Shown: positions 1-13,832 of the stretch, piece after piece
Layout: each line of letters starts with the position of its first letter
Numbering within the stretch: the first letter of the stretch is position 1
Assembly: GCA_034008185.1 (NCBI GenBank)
Contig: CM067084.1
Location: forward strand, 46,389,099-46,453,098
DNA from: Gorsachius magnificus
Lineage: Eukaryota; Chordata; Aves; Pelecaniformes; Ardeidae
Length of the DNA stretch: 64,000 nucleotides
Direction of reading: 5' to 3'
Made by a program: the position numbers and the translations under genes
The notes under the pieces: model-generated
Databases searched by the model: none
The model's input: the letters and a program-made list of their open reading frames with translations, nothing else
Told to the model about the DNA's origin: nothing

Positions 1-1859
1 GAAAATTTCAGTGCATTGCTACCAGCTAATATTTACTTTGCTTTCTTCATTCTACTTTAATTAAAATCATGCCGTTTATTCGCTGTAGAAGCTTTTTTGT
101 TAGTCGGGACTACTTATTTTCCCAGAGCGCTTCCTGCTGAGAGTCCTTTGTGACCTGTCATAAAAACGTGCTTGGATGGGACAAATTAAAAAGTGTGCCT
201 TCAAAAAAGAAACTTCAATTACAGTTCAATGGTAGAGAACTATGGCTATAGGAAAAAAAAAATTAAAAAAAATCCCTGTTGCATAAAGGAATACAATAAT
301 GTTTGAATTTAAATAATGCCTAAGTGATTTTTAATGAAATTTAAGGCTAAAACAAAGGAAAAAAATAATATGCAGCTTGGTCTCTTTTAGAATATGTGTT
401 ATTAGACCACCTGCACTCTCCTGTAGTCTTAGCTAATGTTTTAAACTAATGAAATACACTGCATAGTTTTATTTCTTGTTGAAAATTACTTATGTTCATA
501 TTTGATATGTCTATGAGTTTAAAATTAAAGAATAATTATTCATCACAATTCTAGTTTTTCTTCCAACATATTTTTTACCTTTCTGTATTTATTCTATTAC
601 GCAATAGGCAAAGCCACTGTATAGGTTGTTTATGGATTGTGGCAGTGGTATATTTCTCTTGTGTGTGCATATTGTGAAGTGAATGGACAGTATTTATACA
701 AGTGAGAGTACATTATGCGTAGCCAGTATTGATAGACAGATTCTGTGTCTGATACTTAATAATCCAAATGAAAACCAGAACAGTCTCATGGCTCATGCAA
801 TTAGGCAAAGATACGAGTAGTATCAGTCCATTAGCAGACAGGCAAATCCTTTCTCATAAAAGCAAGTAGATGTTTTAATACAGATGTGTAGAGATTAGCT
901 AGAAATGTGAAGGCCTAGACTTAATTTAGTTGTTCGCTGTTACAGAACCTCAGAGGGTAAAAACATCTGTGTGTTGTTCAGGCACCAAAGAGTCTGATTC
1001 CAGTGGCACCTTGAACAGACTAGCTGATAGGAAAGAAAATGAGGAAAAGAAAGCAGTGAGAAAGGCAAGACTTTACAGATTTTTAGATTCATTTGTTTCT
1101 ACTTACCCTTTTGCAGGCACTTGTGCTTACCCTTAAGGCTTAAAATCTTTAGTCGCTTCAAAATGGCACAGCAAAGTGATTTTTAGCTGGCTGTATACTG
1201 CTAAAGTTCTTCAAACTTGTCTTTTCCCCGCTATTTCAAATACTAGTAAAGCTTGTGTATTTAGCAATAACTAAGCTTTTGATACACAGTAATGCTTTTT
1301 AATAGAGCTCATTGATTGTATTTGTGTAATCTGTCAACCTCTTTTTTGAATTGTTTATCAGCAAGTATCTAGAAGGCACTGTCTCCCTGAATTTTGGATA
1401 CAGTCTCAGAGAAAACCCTTATGGAACCGAGATGCAGACACTGCTGAAACTGCTGTCTTTGACCCCCTAATTGTAGGTTACTCATTAAGCATTAAGCTTC
1501 TTTCTGTTTTGCTCCTACCTTTGTAAAAGGAAACACAAAATACTCTGTGATGAAGCGTGTCCCCTAAATTCCTCCCTGCTGGAAGGAGGGACAGTGTATG
1601 AACTGGGTGGTGTTACAAAGTGGCGTAATTCTCTTCTCTGTTTTGCTTCCTGTTCAGTTCCTTAACAGTACCTACTATTTGGGCTGCTTTCTTTTGGCAG
1701 CTGAGCACTGAGCTGACATTTTGATGGCGCTATTTATTGTAACCCCAAGGTCTCACTCCCGAGCAGTAATGTTCCGGTCAGAGACCACCACCGTACATGT
1801 GAAGTTAAGGTTGTATTTTCCCGTGTGCATCACTCTACGCTTACCCAGACAGAATTTAA

Positions 1860-2615
1860 TTTACAATTTCGTTCTCTAGTTGCTCAATTTCGTAAGGTCC
1901 TGTGATTCTTTCACCACCTGCCCTCACCCTTGCTGCCCTGAATAAGTTTGTATCATCTGCAAGTTTAGTTCCTTCAGTGCTCAGCTACCTTTCCAGATCA
2001 GTTGCAGGTATGGAAAGAGGCGCTGGTCTAAGTGCAGATCCCTGTGGTACTCCACTGGTAGACTTCCGCTGCTATGCAAGTTGACCATTTACCACTAATT
2101 TCTGGTTATATCTTTTAATCAGTTACGTTGCCATGCAGGGACCTCTATTTTGCCATGGGTGCTTAGTTTCTTTAAAAGCCTTTGATTGAAATACTTGTTA
2201 AAAGCCTTTTGGAAACCCACGTAGCCTGCGTTGGCTGGATCACTGGTTGTACATGTTTGTTTGAGCTATTCCAAGAATTGGGTTAATTTTGTAAGACAGG
2301 ACTCCGCTTTATGAAAACTGAAATTTGACTCTTCCCAGACATGTGCCTACTTAGTCTATTTGTTATTATAGTTTCTATTAACTTAACTAGCATATAGACA
2401 TCAGGCTTGCAGATTGCCGCTCCCTGGAGCTTTTCTGGAATGTGTGTTAGAAGCTGGCAGCACATTATAGCCACATTGGAGACCTCAAGTAGCAAGGCAC
2501 TGGGGAGTGGGATGACACATCATCATTAGTAATTCAGCTATTCTACCTTTGAATTTTCACTCTCGGATGAATGCTGTCTGGTGCCAGCCATTTGTTACTT
2601 CATACAGAGAAAGGA
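1860..2615 (-). mobile_element. Old CR1-type LINE relic (antisense RT fragment)
   Basis: Read on the minus strand, eroded RT landmarks appear in the right order: a PD.IHPRV motif near 2580 (from gcattcatccgag), a stretch aligning to the QxGFxKGRSCLTN region near 2290-2330, SGVPQGS remnants near 2055 (ggagtaccacaggg), and FADDTK remnants near 1950-1965 (cttgcagatgatacaaa). All are strongly diverged, with stops throughout. This matches an old CR1/L3-like lineage widespread in reptiles and birds, much older than the copies at 5, 10 and 18 kb. Ends are approximate. Confidence 0.8.
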
Positions 2616-4986
2616 CTGGGGGGTTTTTGTTATACACTTCTGTAACGCCCAGCACAACAGAGGTCCTCGTACCCCCCAGCATAATAATAGTCATAAATTA
2701 AAATCAGATCGGTTGTTAAAAACTGGGTTAAAAGATGTGAGTCTTGCTTCTACTATTATTTGCAAGTTTTAGTAATACACTCTTTTGTTTTGTGTTTGAT
2801 TTTGTATATTTTCATTTCCCTTTACCTGTGCTTGAGAGAGTAATGTAAATGGCTGAAGAAAGGGCAAGATTGCATTTACAGAGAATGAGACTTTAAAAAT
2901 CCTGAAAATATATAGAGTGGTTATTTCAGTTATATAAATCTGAGATGGTATTTGAAACCATGGTACTCTAGAAAAAGTCTGATGGAAGCAGTATTTTTAA
3001 TTTGACAGTTTCTTTTTAATAAAAACACATATGGCCTCCATCAGTAATTATCAATCTCAAATTACATTAGTCAGATTTTAGCTTGTGGATAATAAATGTG
3101 TACCAGTGCCATGCCTGGTTTCTGAGTGAAGCTTTTGTGATGTTTCAATTTGGGGACTATTCCTTTGGCATTCCTCGTTACCCAGCTCTTGTTCAAAGCG
3201 GAGCAAAGTTGCAAGTTGTTTAAAAAAATGACTGAAGGAGAAGTTTGGGGTCACAGTCTACCATTTCTTTGGACAAAGCTGTTTCAATGCTTGTATTATA
3301 TATTCCGATTTTAGGGATTCGTAACTGATTTTTAGTCACACTGGGCTTAAATTTTGAATCCATCAGGTTTTTGAGCCCTTTTAACTCCGTGAAGTGGGGT
3401 TCTCACCCCGCAAGGCAGATGAATGTTGTGGGTGAAATGCTTGACAGCAGGTCCTTTTGCTGCTTGAAAGCAAAAAGCAGTAAGGCTCCTCAGGTGTCTG
3501 CAGAAGCGTAGCCACGATTTTGCTACAAAGCTCAGCTGAAGAAAGCTCCCTCCCACTCAGGGTGGAGGCAGAGCAAAAGATTGTCTGTTCTTGTGTTTTT
3601 GTCTTGAGGAAATGGCCTTTGTGGTCCTTTATAGGGTCCCACGTGATGTGAAAACTGGCAGCTCTGATCCTCCAACTTCACTTTGCTCTGTATTTCACGT
3701 CCTGTCAGCCCTCAGTGGGAGAAATGACTGATTCTCTTTTTCTTTTGCCATGGGCATTCAGGGGCATGAAGTATGATTCATCGCAGACACACCACTCAGT
3801 CTGATACTCTATCATGCTCGTATGGGAGGCATGAGAAAAGAATACCGTTGTAACCTGGATTACAACATTTTTCCAGTTATGCTGAAGGATTTTGCTGATT
3901 ATAGGAAGAAACAATTTCTGTATCGGTAAGTTTTTAGTTTGTCAAGGTGATGGTAGGAGAAGTGAAGGGAGAGAAAAACAGGGCAAAAATGACCAGGTAA
4001 TGAGGTAAAATGAATTACAAATAATACGTGGAACTAACATAACATGCATTTACGGTTTGGTAGGCAAAGATTAAATGGAAATTTACCTATAGTACTGATC
4101 ACTGCTTATATAGGCATTTTGATAGTGATTTCGTTCTTGTTCTTTCATTTTTTTCAATTACTGTGGACAGACTGGGAAACTGAAGTACCCTCATAATTCT
4201 TCACCAACACAAGGAAGTACAGTGTAAAAGAATTGCCAAGTTCTAGTCCAACCCCACTTTTTTAATGATAAATACATTCCACTTTACAGAATTGCAGGTT
4301 TCAGGAAGGCTACCCCACATCCCTCCCCACTGTATTCATAACTTGTAGAGAAATCTTCTGGGGTTTGCCTTCAAAAAGATCTCTTTGGCAAAGTATCTTG
4401 GGAGTGTCAGAAACAAGGCAAGGAACAAGTTGGATATCAGTGCTCCAATTTACTTGGACATTGGCAAGCTATAGCTGTCAGATGTGGTTTTGAGACAAAA
4501 AATCCCTCACAGGTCTGAATGGCAAAAAACTTTGAGGCCCTATGTCTTAGGTTGTGCTTTCAATGAGGATCACCTGCTAGGGTTATATAGACATTACACC
4601 CATGTTAAATCCAGTTCATTACAGGGTCCTTGATCATTGGTCTCCTGAGGACTGGATTGCTAACATCTACATAATAGTAATTTGAAAACTGTAGGAGAGA
4701 AACTGTTTAACAAGAGGATTTTGAAAGTTTGTTTCTAACATAAATATGGAAGAAGACACACAAACTACATTTTTAAGGAAAACAAAAAGCAAAGTGGGAA
4801 TTTAGGTAAGAATGATAAGAGGCAAGAGGCATTATGTAGAACATGGTCTGGTCTTTGGGAGCTTTCTGAAGATATGCCAGGGAGATGAGCTGTGGGGTTG
4901 TGCGTACCAGCAGGTCATGACAGCTGAGTCCCATTGCCTTCTTAGTACATAGCATGTGAAGATAAGACTGTATGACACATATACTT

Positions 4987-5757
4987 AGAATCATGGAATC
5001 ATATGGGTTGGAAAAGACCTTTAAGATCATCGAGTCCAGCTGCAAACCTAGCACTGCCAAGTCCACCGCTAAACCATGTCCCTAAATGCCACATCTACAG
5101 GTCTTTTAAATACCCCCAGGGATGGGGACTCAACCAGTTCCCTGGGCAGCCAATTTTTCCTAATATCCAATCTAAACCTCCCCAGCGCAACTTGCGGCCA
5201 TTTCCTTTTGTGCTGTCACTTCTTACTTGGGAGAAGAGACCAATACCCACCTTGCTACAATCTCCTTTCAGGTAGTTGTGGTGAGCGAAAAGGTCTCCCC
5301 TCAGCCTCCTTTTCTCCAGACAAAACAACCCCAGTTCCCTCAGCCACTCCTTGTCAGACTTGTGCTCCAGACTCCTCACCAGCTTCGTTGCCCTTCTTAG
5401 TGTCCTTCTTGTAGTGAGGGCCCAAAACTGAACACAGTAATCAAGGTGCAGCCTCACCAGTGCTGAGTAGAAGGGGACAATCACTTCCCTGGTCCTGCTG
5501 GCCACTCTGTTTCTGATACAGGCCAGGATGCCATTGGCCTTCTTGGCCACCTGGGCACACTGCTGGTTCATATACAGCTGGTTGTTGACCAACACCGCCA
5601 GATCCTTTTCTTCTGGGCGGTTTTCCAGCCACTCTTACGCAAGCCTGTACCATTGCGTGGGGTTGTTGTGACCCAAGTGCAGGACCCAGAACTTGGCCTT
5701 CTTAAACCTCGTACAACTGGCATCAGCCCGTCCATCCAGCCTGTCCAACTTTTTCAC
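4987..5757 (-). mobile_element. CR1 LINE 3' fragment (antisense)
   Basis: Read on the minus strand this is a 5'-truncated CR1: LDRLDGRADASCTRFKKAKF near 5757-5700, then [20 protein letters not shown] and RLRELG-type C-terminal RT sequence, then the CR1 3' region with TCGATGATCTTAAAGGTC and a terminal imperfect ATGATTCCATGATTCT. Several frame breaks are present (for example between the 5441-5653 and 5095-5595 minus frames, and a small deletion in the ..FWA..KK.. stretch). Its 3' region resembles the 18-19 kb copy more than the 10 kb one. It lies antisense to TENM3. Confidence 0.93.
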
Positions 5758-5823
5758 ACCTACCTGGAGTGTCTAAGACAGAAATACTGAACTTCAGATT
5801 TGGTATCAGGCATGGTATTTTCT

Positions 5824-5850
5824 GGCCACAAATTGGCCACAAATTGGCCA
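5824..5850. repeat. 11-bp tandem repeat, 2.4 copies
   Basis: GGCCACAAATT twice, then GGCCA, all perfect. It lies just outside the 5' break of the antisense CR1 copy. Confidence 0.9.
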
Positions 5851-8453
5851 TTTGTGCTTCCTTTTTAAGTATAAAATAGCAATGGCTAGAACAAAAATAT
5901 TGGAGTATTGTGGGTAGAGGTGCTGTTGGAGTTGTTGTAGGGAATAAGAGACCTCAAGATTGAAAACGAAGCTTGTTCTATTTCCAGACCTCCTTTGGAG
6001 AGAGCAGCTACAGAATGCATAGGTAAACTGGGAATGACCATAAAATTTTTTCAGTGGGTGACTTTAAATCCAGATATTTTGTGTAGGGAATTCATTATGA
6101 GTGTTCTTTCAGCTCCTTTCTGTAGTTCAGGGATGCACAGCTCATAGCCTACGTGCTAGATTTGCAGCCCAGTGGTTAATTCAGTCAGTTGTCTGCTGAC
6201 AACTTGTCTGGCTGAAATCTTTTGGTGTTTGGCCTTCTTTTCTCAAGCTTCCACTTCTTCCACACACAGCAGGCCAGCCTAGCTTTCAGCCAACACGCTT
6301 TCTGCTCCAGAAAGGGCTTTGGCAAGGAGGGTAACCAAGGCCAAGCTGTGTGAATTATTCTTCAGTCACGGTCTGCTCCCAGCTGCCCCCTTTCCTGGCA
6401 GCATGGGAGCAGGCAGGGACTCAGTTGGGCACAAACCCAGGGGTAACGTGCATGCAGAATAGTCACTGTGTGCAAGTTTAGTAAATCCAGCTTTTCTGGA
6501 AAGCGTTACACCTTCCACTCCGGCTGTGCACTTGCAGTCCAGCTGATTCTCCCAGGCTCAGCCCCATTTGGCTGGTTCTTCCCAGCCTGCAGACGGTGCT
6601 GCTCCTGTCATGGTGCAGAGCTGAACCCTGCTGTGGTAGCTGACACAGCCTGATGGGTTTGTTGCCGAAATGTGCCGTTGTTTCACCAGTGACACTGAGA
6701 ATGATTTCCAGACTTCACTGGTGTAGGGACTGCCTCCTTAAAACGTAGACTGGGAGAACAACTAGCAGATTCCTCCTTTTTGTCTGTTTATTTTAGGTCT
6801 TAATAGACTTAAGTATTTCAGGAGTCTGTAGTAAAATAAATGCCTGAGGGAGCCTAAAATGTTCACACATAACTAGGGCTGGCAGGAGAACAAGAATTCA
6901 GTGTCATGAAAAATTTAGCAGGCTTGGCATTCGTCTTGATGAGGAACTAAACACAGTTCTTTAGAGATTTTAATGAAAAAAAGAGAGGGAGAATGAGTTG
7001 CTCTGCTATTAGCTGAGGGCTCATTAACTGGGGCGCTCAGCTGGAAGGTGGGAGACCCGACTTAATCTTCTGGCCTGAATCAAGCAAAACATTCAAGTGT
7101 CTTTTTCTCTGGTTAGCTCTCTGGTCTCTGCCCTTTTGTTTCTCTTAGGTTGACCAAAAGCTGGGTTAACTATCTGAGATGCCTGTCCAGTAGCAGGTGG
7201 TTATAAAGGTAGCTCTGAGTCTCTTCTTGTGTTGAAGAGTCTGCAGTTCCTTTCAGTAAATCGTTGGGGGATACTCCATAAAGAAGCAGCATATGAAACT
7301 TCTTAATTGCGATGTAGGGGAAAATAAAAAAAAGGTGTCCATTAATAAGAAGGATGTATGGAAATAAAAGGGCAAGGAGAGGTAAGATGGAAGAAGGTAG
7401 AGAGGTAGTAGTTTCCTTGGCTGTAAAAGGGAAGGCTGGGACATCTGGAAGCCTTGGCTCTAGGAGGTCATAGGTGCTGTGATATAGGTGGCACTGCCTT
7501 GACTTTATATATGTTGTGCAATTCTCAGAGGTACATTGCTTGCCGGCTTTGCAGCATTCAATTCATAACCTTTGCAGGGGATAGGAGACATGCAAGATAA
7601 AAATACAGTATTCTGTAAAGCAAAAAGGAGAGGGAACATGCATTTCTGCCTCCAAACTGGGATCCTGGTAGGAGATGCCTGAAGCAAAAAGATAATTTGG
7701 TGCACTCTGTCCAGCAACTTTATATTCAACTAGCATGGGAGCCCCTCCTTCAAAGCCTGGTGTTAAGAAAACTAGAGGGGGTTTGTGGGTTTTTATGGAT
7801 AACATCAATGAAGACTAATCTGAGCTGGGGATGGGAGGGGAAGAGCTGGATGCGTTTTAATCCAATAGATTCCGTGAACACAGACTGTAACCATAAAAAT
7901 GTCAAATAAAGCAGTTGTGTTGTATATTATTGTTTATAATGAATTGTTTTCTGCTTTTTCGGCTAATCAGGCATTTTCATAAATGTATTTTTCTTCCAAA
8001 TGGATATGTTGTTGTTTCCATGGAGCAGCTGCAGTAACATATTGTACTTGCATGTTAGGATTTTTTCTTTCAAATGGAATGATATATGAGTCATTTATGC
8101 CTAAAACATAGTAAAACTTATTATACCATCATTCATACCACATCTTCTGAAGTAAACAGATCCAAAAAGACACTTGCAGTGAAAGTTGGATTCCTGAGAG
8201 TTTGCATGGGCTGATGAATGTTACAGGCTGATGCATCATTTTTATTCAAAAGAAATTCATGTCTGGTTCTTAATATCGCTGCCTGCTCACCTCAGCACAC
8301 ATAATCTTAACAGCAGTGTGGCAGAATGGTTTGTATTAAACTGCATTGATTAACATCCTCCTCTATTTGACAGGATCTGACTTTGAAGTATCCTGTGATT
8401 TGTTTTCTACTTGTGGATGTAAAAATTCTGACCAAGAATTGACTTTGCAGGCT

Positions 8454-8513
8454 GTAACTGCTTCAGAAAATACATAATGAATGGTAACAGCTTCAGAAAA
8501 CATGTAATGAATG
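8454..8513. repeat. 30-bp tandem duplication
   Basis: Two adjacent 30-bp units (8454-8483 and 8484-8513) matching at 26 of 30 positions, each containing GCTTCAGAAAA and ending TAATGAATG. A local slippage-type duplication with moderate divergence. Confidence 0.9.
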
Positions 8514-10140
8514 ATTATTTGGACTACTATGATACCTCAAAGATAAATAACAAATACAAACACACAAAGAAAAGAAAGCTTCTTAGATAACTGAGCAAGA
8601 GAGCTAAGACTATTCCTTTGTCTTTGTCTCTTCATGTAGATACCATGGCATTTAGAGTGTAGGAGGCTAGATCAAGTACCATGTAGTAACAGCAACTGCA
8701 TCAGAAAACTGCATGTGTGTTAGGCATAAACATGCCAAAGTACAAAAGGAATAAAATATGGATAAACCCACTTGCAATTCTGTGTTTCTCCTTTTCTCCG
8801 TGCTTATAAATTGTATTTTATATGGTCTGATCCTTTCAGAATGAATATGTTTAGCTTGTAAGTGTTCCTGCATAATCTCTTCCTTACATAGTGCTGCATT
8901 ATCAAGCACCATATAAAATTAGTTACTTTGTGCTGATATGAATGTGGACAAAGTCAAGCCATTAGTTGGCTTTTTCAGGGGCTGCTCTCATAATTGGTCG
9001 CATTACTTCTTTTTATAAAAGGAGCATTGTGTGAATACAAATGTAAGCTTGGCCAAGAACCTGTTAAAAAGTATCTTTTTCAGAGGGGGGAAAAAAGCAG
9101 TCGAATAAGAAATTTGTTCATGTCTTTTCTTATCAGTAAGTGCTTCGGTAGATGTTTTTGGCAGTAGAGATTTATGAAGGTAGATGTGAGGGAGTAGATA
9201 ATCTTGGAAAGCATGTGCAATAAAGTATATGGGGAATTTTAGTTTTACAGGGCAGGGCTTCCAGACCGATGCCTTTAAATGCTTTCTGTGTAGCACTTGG
9301 CTTTTATCTGGCGTGTTTTACAGGTACCGAGAGGTGCATCTTGAAAGTGTAATGCTTCAACATTAATAATATTTCAGGAACTCAGAGGCTTATACAGCTT
9401 CTGCTGGCGATCCTACTGTTTAGATGAAGAGCAGTTGTGTCAGAGTTTGCAAAGCACTCAGACGAGAACTTCCTTTCATCTCTTTTCAAAGAGATGGATA
9501 ACCTCTGTCTGTCGGCAGATTTGGATGACCCAGTTGGCGTTTCCCTTGTCCTTGGACAAAGGCCCAAGGATTCTGGAAGCAGCTTGGTAAAGCGGGTTTG
9601 TTGGCTCCAGTCAGGCGTAAACAAGTATTTTCTCTATTTTGGAATTTTCCTTATATGTACTTTGGCCCAGTCTGTTGGGCCTTCTCTGTTTTTATTGAGA
9701 TAAAACCTCTTAGAAGTAACTGGTATGGTTTACTTTACTTTGTTTTTTACTATTCTGAAGTGGTCAAATTGGCACAGAAATAAAGATGACGTTATTACTG
9801 CTGGATTTTATAGCTAACATTTCATGAAACTTTATTAGAACCCCCTTTTGTTCATTAGCTCGTAACTTTATGAACAGCACTTTTGGACTGAAATTTTCCA
9901 TGTTTAGTCTGAGGCCAAAGGGATTTTTTTACCTCCATTCAGCATTTTCTGACCTAGCAAAGCTAATGTGAGGGGTTTGTATATTTTTTTAAGAAATGTT
10001 AAGTCTGTGTTCTTCTGAACTTGAATGGGTAGCTAACTGTATTTGCAATTTATGGTTTTAGATTCTAGGTATAGCTAGAGCACAATGCAGTCCTGCCAAG
10101 TATAACCACAGATAAAATGTTACAAAATTAAAAGCTACCA

Positions 10141-10699
10141 AATCCTCTACTCTGCTCTGGTGAGACCTCACCTAGAGTACTGCGTCCAGCTCTGGAGCCC
10201 TCAGCACAAGAAGGACATGGAACTGTTGGAGCGGGTCCAGAGGAGGGCTACTAAAATGATCCGAGGGCTGGAGCACCTCTCCTGTGAGGACAGGCTGAGG
10301 GAGTTGGGCTTGTTCCGCCTGGAGAAGAGAAGGCTGCGGGGGAGACCTGATTACGGCCTTTCAGTATCTAAAGGGGGCCTATAGGAAAGATGGGGAAAAT
10401 CTTTTTAGTAGGGCCAGCTGTGACAGGACAAGGGGTAATGGTTTTAAACTAAACCAGGGTAGGTTTAGACTGGATATAAGGAAGAAATTCTTTACAATGA
10501 GGGTGGTAAAACACTGGAACAGGTTGCCCAGAGAGGTGGTGGAGGCCCCATCCCTGGGAACATTCAAGGCCAGGTTGGATGGGGCTCTGAGCAACCTGAT
10601 CTAGTTAGCGGTGTCCCTGCTCACTGCAGGGGGGTTGGACTAGATGACCTCTAGGGGTCCCTTCCAACCCAAAACATTCTATGATTCTATGATTCTATG
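10141..10699 (+). mobile_element. CR1 LINE 3' fragment (sense)
   Basis: A 5'-truncated CR1 of about 560 bp. The left part encodes the RT C-terminal region ([19 protein letters not shown], then [12 protein letters not shown] and [15 protein letters not shown]). An extra G near 10341 throws the frame, so the following residues are out of register. The 3' end has GGTTGGACTAGATGACCTCT followed by three perfect copies of ATTCTATG (10676-10699), the CR1 3' tail repeat. The 3' sequence differs from the copy at 18-19 kb, so the two belong to different CR1 subfamilies. Confidence 0.93.
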
Positions 10700-13600
10700 A
10701 AATAGGGGGTTTATGTAACTAGTCAAAATATATTTTATTTTAGATTGTAATAATTTCTTGTGGTGGAAGAGAATAACTAAAAATGTGCAACTTTGTAGTG
10801 CTTTACGAATACTGTATAAATTTTCTCACCAGTTAAAACATTATTGTTTATATGTTCAGGCAAAAATAAGGGATTCTGTTGATGTGGGCTTTTTGTTTAA
10901 TGCTGAATTTCCAGACACACCTAAATAAAGAGTTCAGCTTTCTCAGAGTTCTCAGTACCCAACAGTTTTTTTCATTGTTCTCAGTTTTCTAAGTTGTCTC
11001 TCAACAAGACTAGGCTTTGTCAGAAATCTGGCCCTAAAATGTTACCTCTGGCCCATTTCAACAGCACTGCCTTAGCGGCTTCGGTAGTGAGCTAACTTTG
11101 GTGATCATGTGGTGGGTTTTCATTTAAGCTTTCCAGCTTCCTGCCTGTGGTGGTCTATTTGTTTCTAAGGTAGAAATATTTTCTCCACATGGGCAAAGCT
11201 GATAAGTTCTGTTCCAGCAGAGAAATAAATTACATACTAGATGTAATGAGACATCAATGTCCAGTAAATGTCCTGTTGCTTGTGAGAGTGGTACTGCGTG
11301 AGACAGCAGTCGATAATTTTCTGGTAATTCTCTAACTCGTCCCCTCCTCAAAATTCCTTTGTTAAGGAGTTACATTTAATATAGCAGAAAAAAAAGCCCC
11401 AACAAGGAATGAAACTGGAAAGTGCAGCAGGAAGGGAAGGGCTTTTGGAAGTGGAGCAATGAAGAGCTAACAAAAATACGTACTTGGTTGTGTTACCTTC
11501 AGGCGTACAAACCTTATCAAGTTCAAGACTTCTTCGCTGGTTAGACAACTTTGATGTTGTTAGCAAGAACGCTTCCACCTTTCTCGTCACTAAACTTACA
11601 GTTTTGTAAGCATCACGTGGTTCCTTAGTTCTATGGGCAGTTTTATGGGTTTATTTTATTGGGAAAACACAGGGCATAGCGGCATGATGTTTTCTTTCAT
11701 ATGGAAGGCTCTGGCAGTAGCACAGCTCATGGCTGCCCGACAGCATGCTGGTCCTCACGGGGCCGTGCCCAGAGACACATGGAGCTCACGGCGAGGTGTG
11801 TGCCAGTCCCTGGGGTAGCTTTCCAACAGAGCTGGTGAAGGTGGCAACAGTCATCTCATCCCTCCTTCTTCTCCTCCTCCTCTGCTATGCCAAACCCATG
11901 ATCTTTTGGCATAGCTAACAGTTCAAAAAAAGCAGCTAAGAGGGATATAAATAACCACACAAAAAGAAGTAACTAGTTTGAATATTGAGAACTGAGATAT
12001 TATTTTTATAGCTTTATGGAACACTTCTTCAGCAGTTTGTTGGTCTTTGTTAGCTTCTGTCAAAACCTCTTTAAATTGCCATGTTCCCTTCTAAGAAAAC
12101 AAGTCACGGTCTGTGGTCTGCAAGCATAGTCAATGTCATTAAGAGCTTCTCTGGATGCTTTGCTTCAAAGATGTGGTTCCCTTTATAACAGCTGCAAAGC
12201 AGCAGCCACATTGGTAGCAAAAGTAGGCAAAACTGGCATCCCTACCATTGCTTTGACTGCTTTTCTCACGTAGGGCCTGGTAGAATTAAGAAAACCAAAT
12301 TTAGTTAATTATATTTATTTTGATTCCTCTTCCGATCACTTCTTACTGGGGTGGGAGGAATGAGGGTGGGAAATTACCTGATTCTGAAAACGGAATGATT
12401 TGTGAGTCATTTTCAGAAGGTTTATTTTCTCTTTAACAATCCTCTCCCCCACTCCCTTCCAAAAAAACCCTCAAGTCCTCTTGTGCTCTTCAAGATGCAT
12501 TTCCTGTCCTCTTCCAAAAAGACTTCTTCCGCCCCCCCCTAATTTAGCCCAAAGCAACAATGAAAATACAAAGTACATAGGCTACTAGAGAGTCATGCTG
12601 GAAGAATGATAAACCAGATGTGACATGGCTCAATCCATTTCACCTCTAATAATAAAAAGTCGCAGATAGGAAGAATAAAACAGCATTTCTTCAAAGGTTA
12701 CTTTTTTAGGTGATTACTCTTTATGAATTGCCATCCGAAAGAGTATCAGCATCCAGAAAAATTACAGTCTTTTACAAAGGTCAGGACTGAGAGTGGAAAT
12801 TTGGTAAACTCCTCAGCCTCATCGCTGATGAATCTAAGATGCACAGAGACTGAGAGCAGCTATCTGCTGTACACCAATTTTAGTATATGCCAGCAGCTGT
12901 GTTTTTGATGCTCAGCTCAATTTCTGGAAATGCAAAAAAAAAAACATTGGTGGGGTTATTTCTTCCTGGTTTTTGCTTGTTCCGTGGTGGGTTTGTAGTT
13001 AGTGGTTTTTTAACATGAAAATCCTCGTAGGTTTTTGAGAAGGGCTGGGTTCTGTCTACAGCACTGTGCGATCCTGACTTAGTTGTTTTACACATGAATT
13101 GGTGAATAGGGAGTAGGGACAACGACTGGCCACACATCCCCTCCACTCAAGGGACCTCTCCTGCCCTCTCCCATCCCCATGTAGTGGCCAGTGAAGCAGT
13201 AAGCCCAGGCAGATGAGCGCAGCGGTGCAGGGCTGTGACTGAGGCAGAAGTCATTAGCCACAAATGGGTGCCTTTTGCATTGCATTGGTACACGGCTGTG
13301 TGCAGAGAGACCGCGCACCCCTGCACACACCCTGTCATTTGGCTGGATTTCAGCAGGCATCAGCTCGGTGGCTCTGGTAGGAAGGGGACAGGTCTATCGC
13401 CGAGCCACACAGAGTCCAGACAGGGACCCCAGGAGCTCCCCTGCCTGCACAGCCCGAGTGCTGTGTGCCTTTAGAGACCTCCTGGCCACAATGCTCCAGC
13501 TGCCGTGTGCTTGCTGCTGGGCCTTGCAAGTTGGTTGCAAGTGGTAGTGGCTTGGCCAAAACTCTCGAGCATGCGACTTGTACAGCTGAATCGGTGGCCG

Positions 13601-13803
13601 AGCTGGTGTCTCCCTGCCCTGGCTGTGCTGGATGAGGCCCTCATCACAAGGCGGAGGAGCTTGAATCCCAGCAGATGCTCTAAATGAAGAGGTGACATTT
13701 TTGTGTGAGAACTTTTATGTCTCAAGTCGAGACATGAGTTAATAGAAACGTTCTGCAATCTGGTGTTGATTTCATCAGCTTGCTTCTGTCCAAAACCCCC
13801 CTT

Positions 13804-13832
13804 CCCCCCCCCCAAAAAAAAAAAAAAAAAAA
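13804..13832. repeat. C10-A19 homopolymer junction
   Basis: Ten C followed directly by nineteen A. It is not preceded by a recognisable retrotransposon. The long Phe/Gly run of a minus-strand ORF here is only this tract. Confidence 0.9.

Noticed and set aside
5003..5414. Two + strand ORFs of 90 and 112 codons.
   Set aside because: These are antisense readings of the minus-strand CR1 fragment at 4987-5757.
6980..7150. A tRNA-like or SINE-like impression (gggagacccga followed by a ggttagctct block).
   Set aside because: The A-box and B-box spacing does not fit and I could not fold a tRNA cloverleaf.
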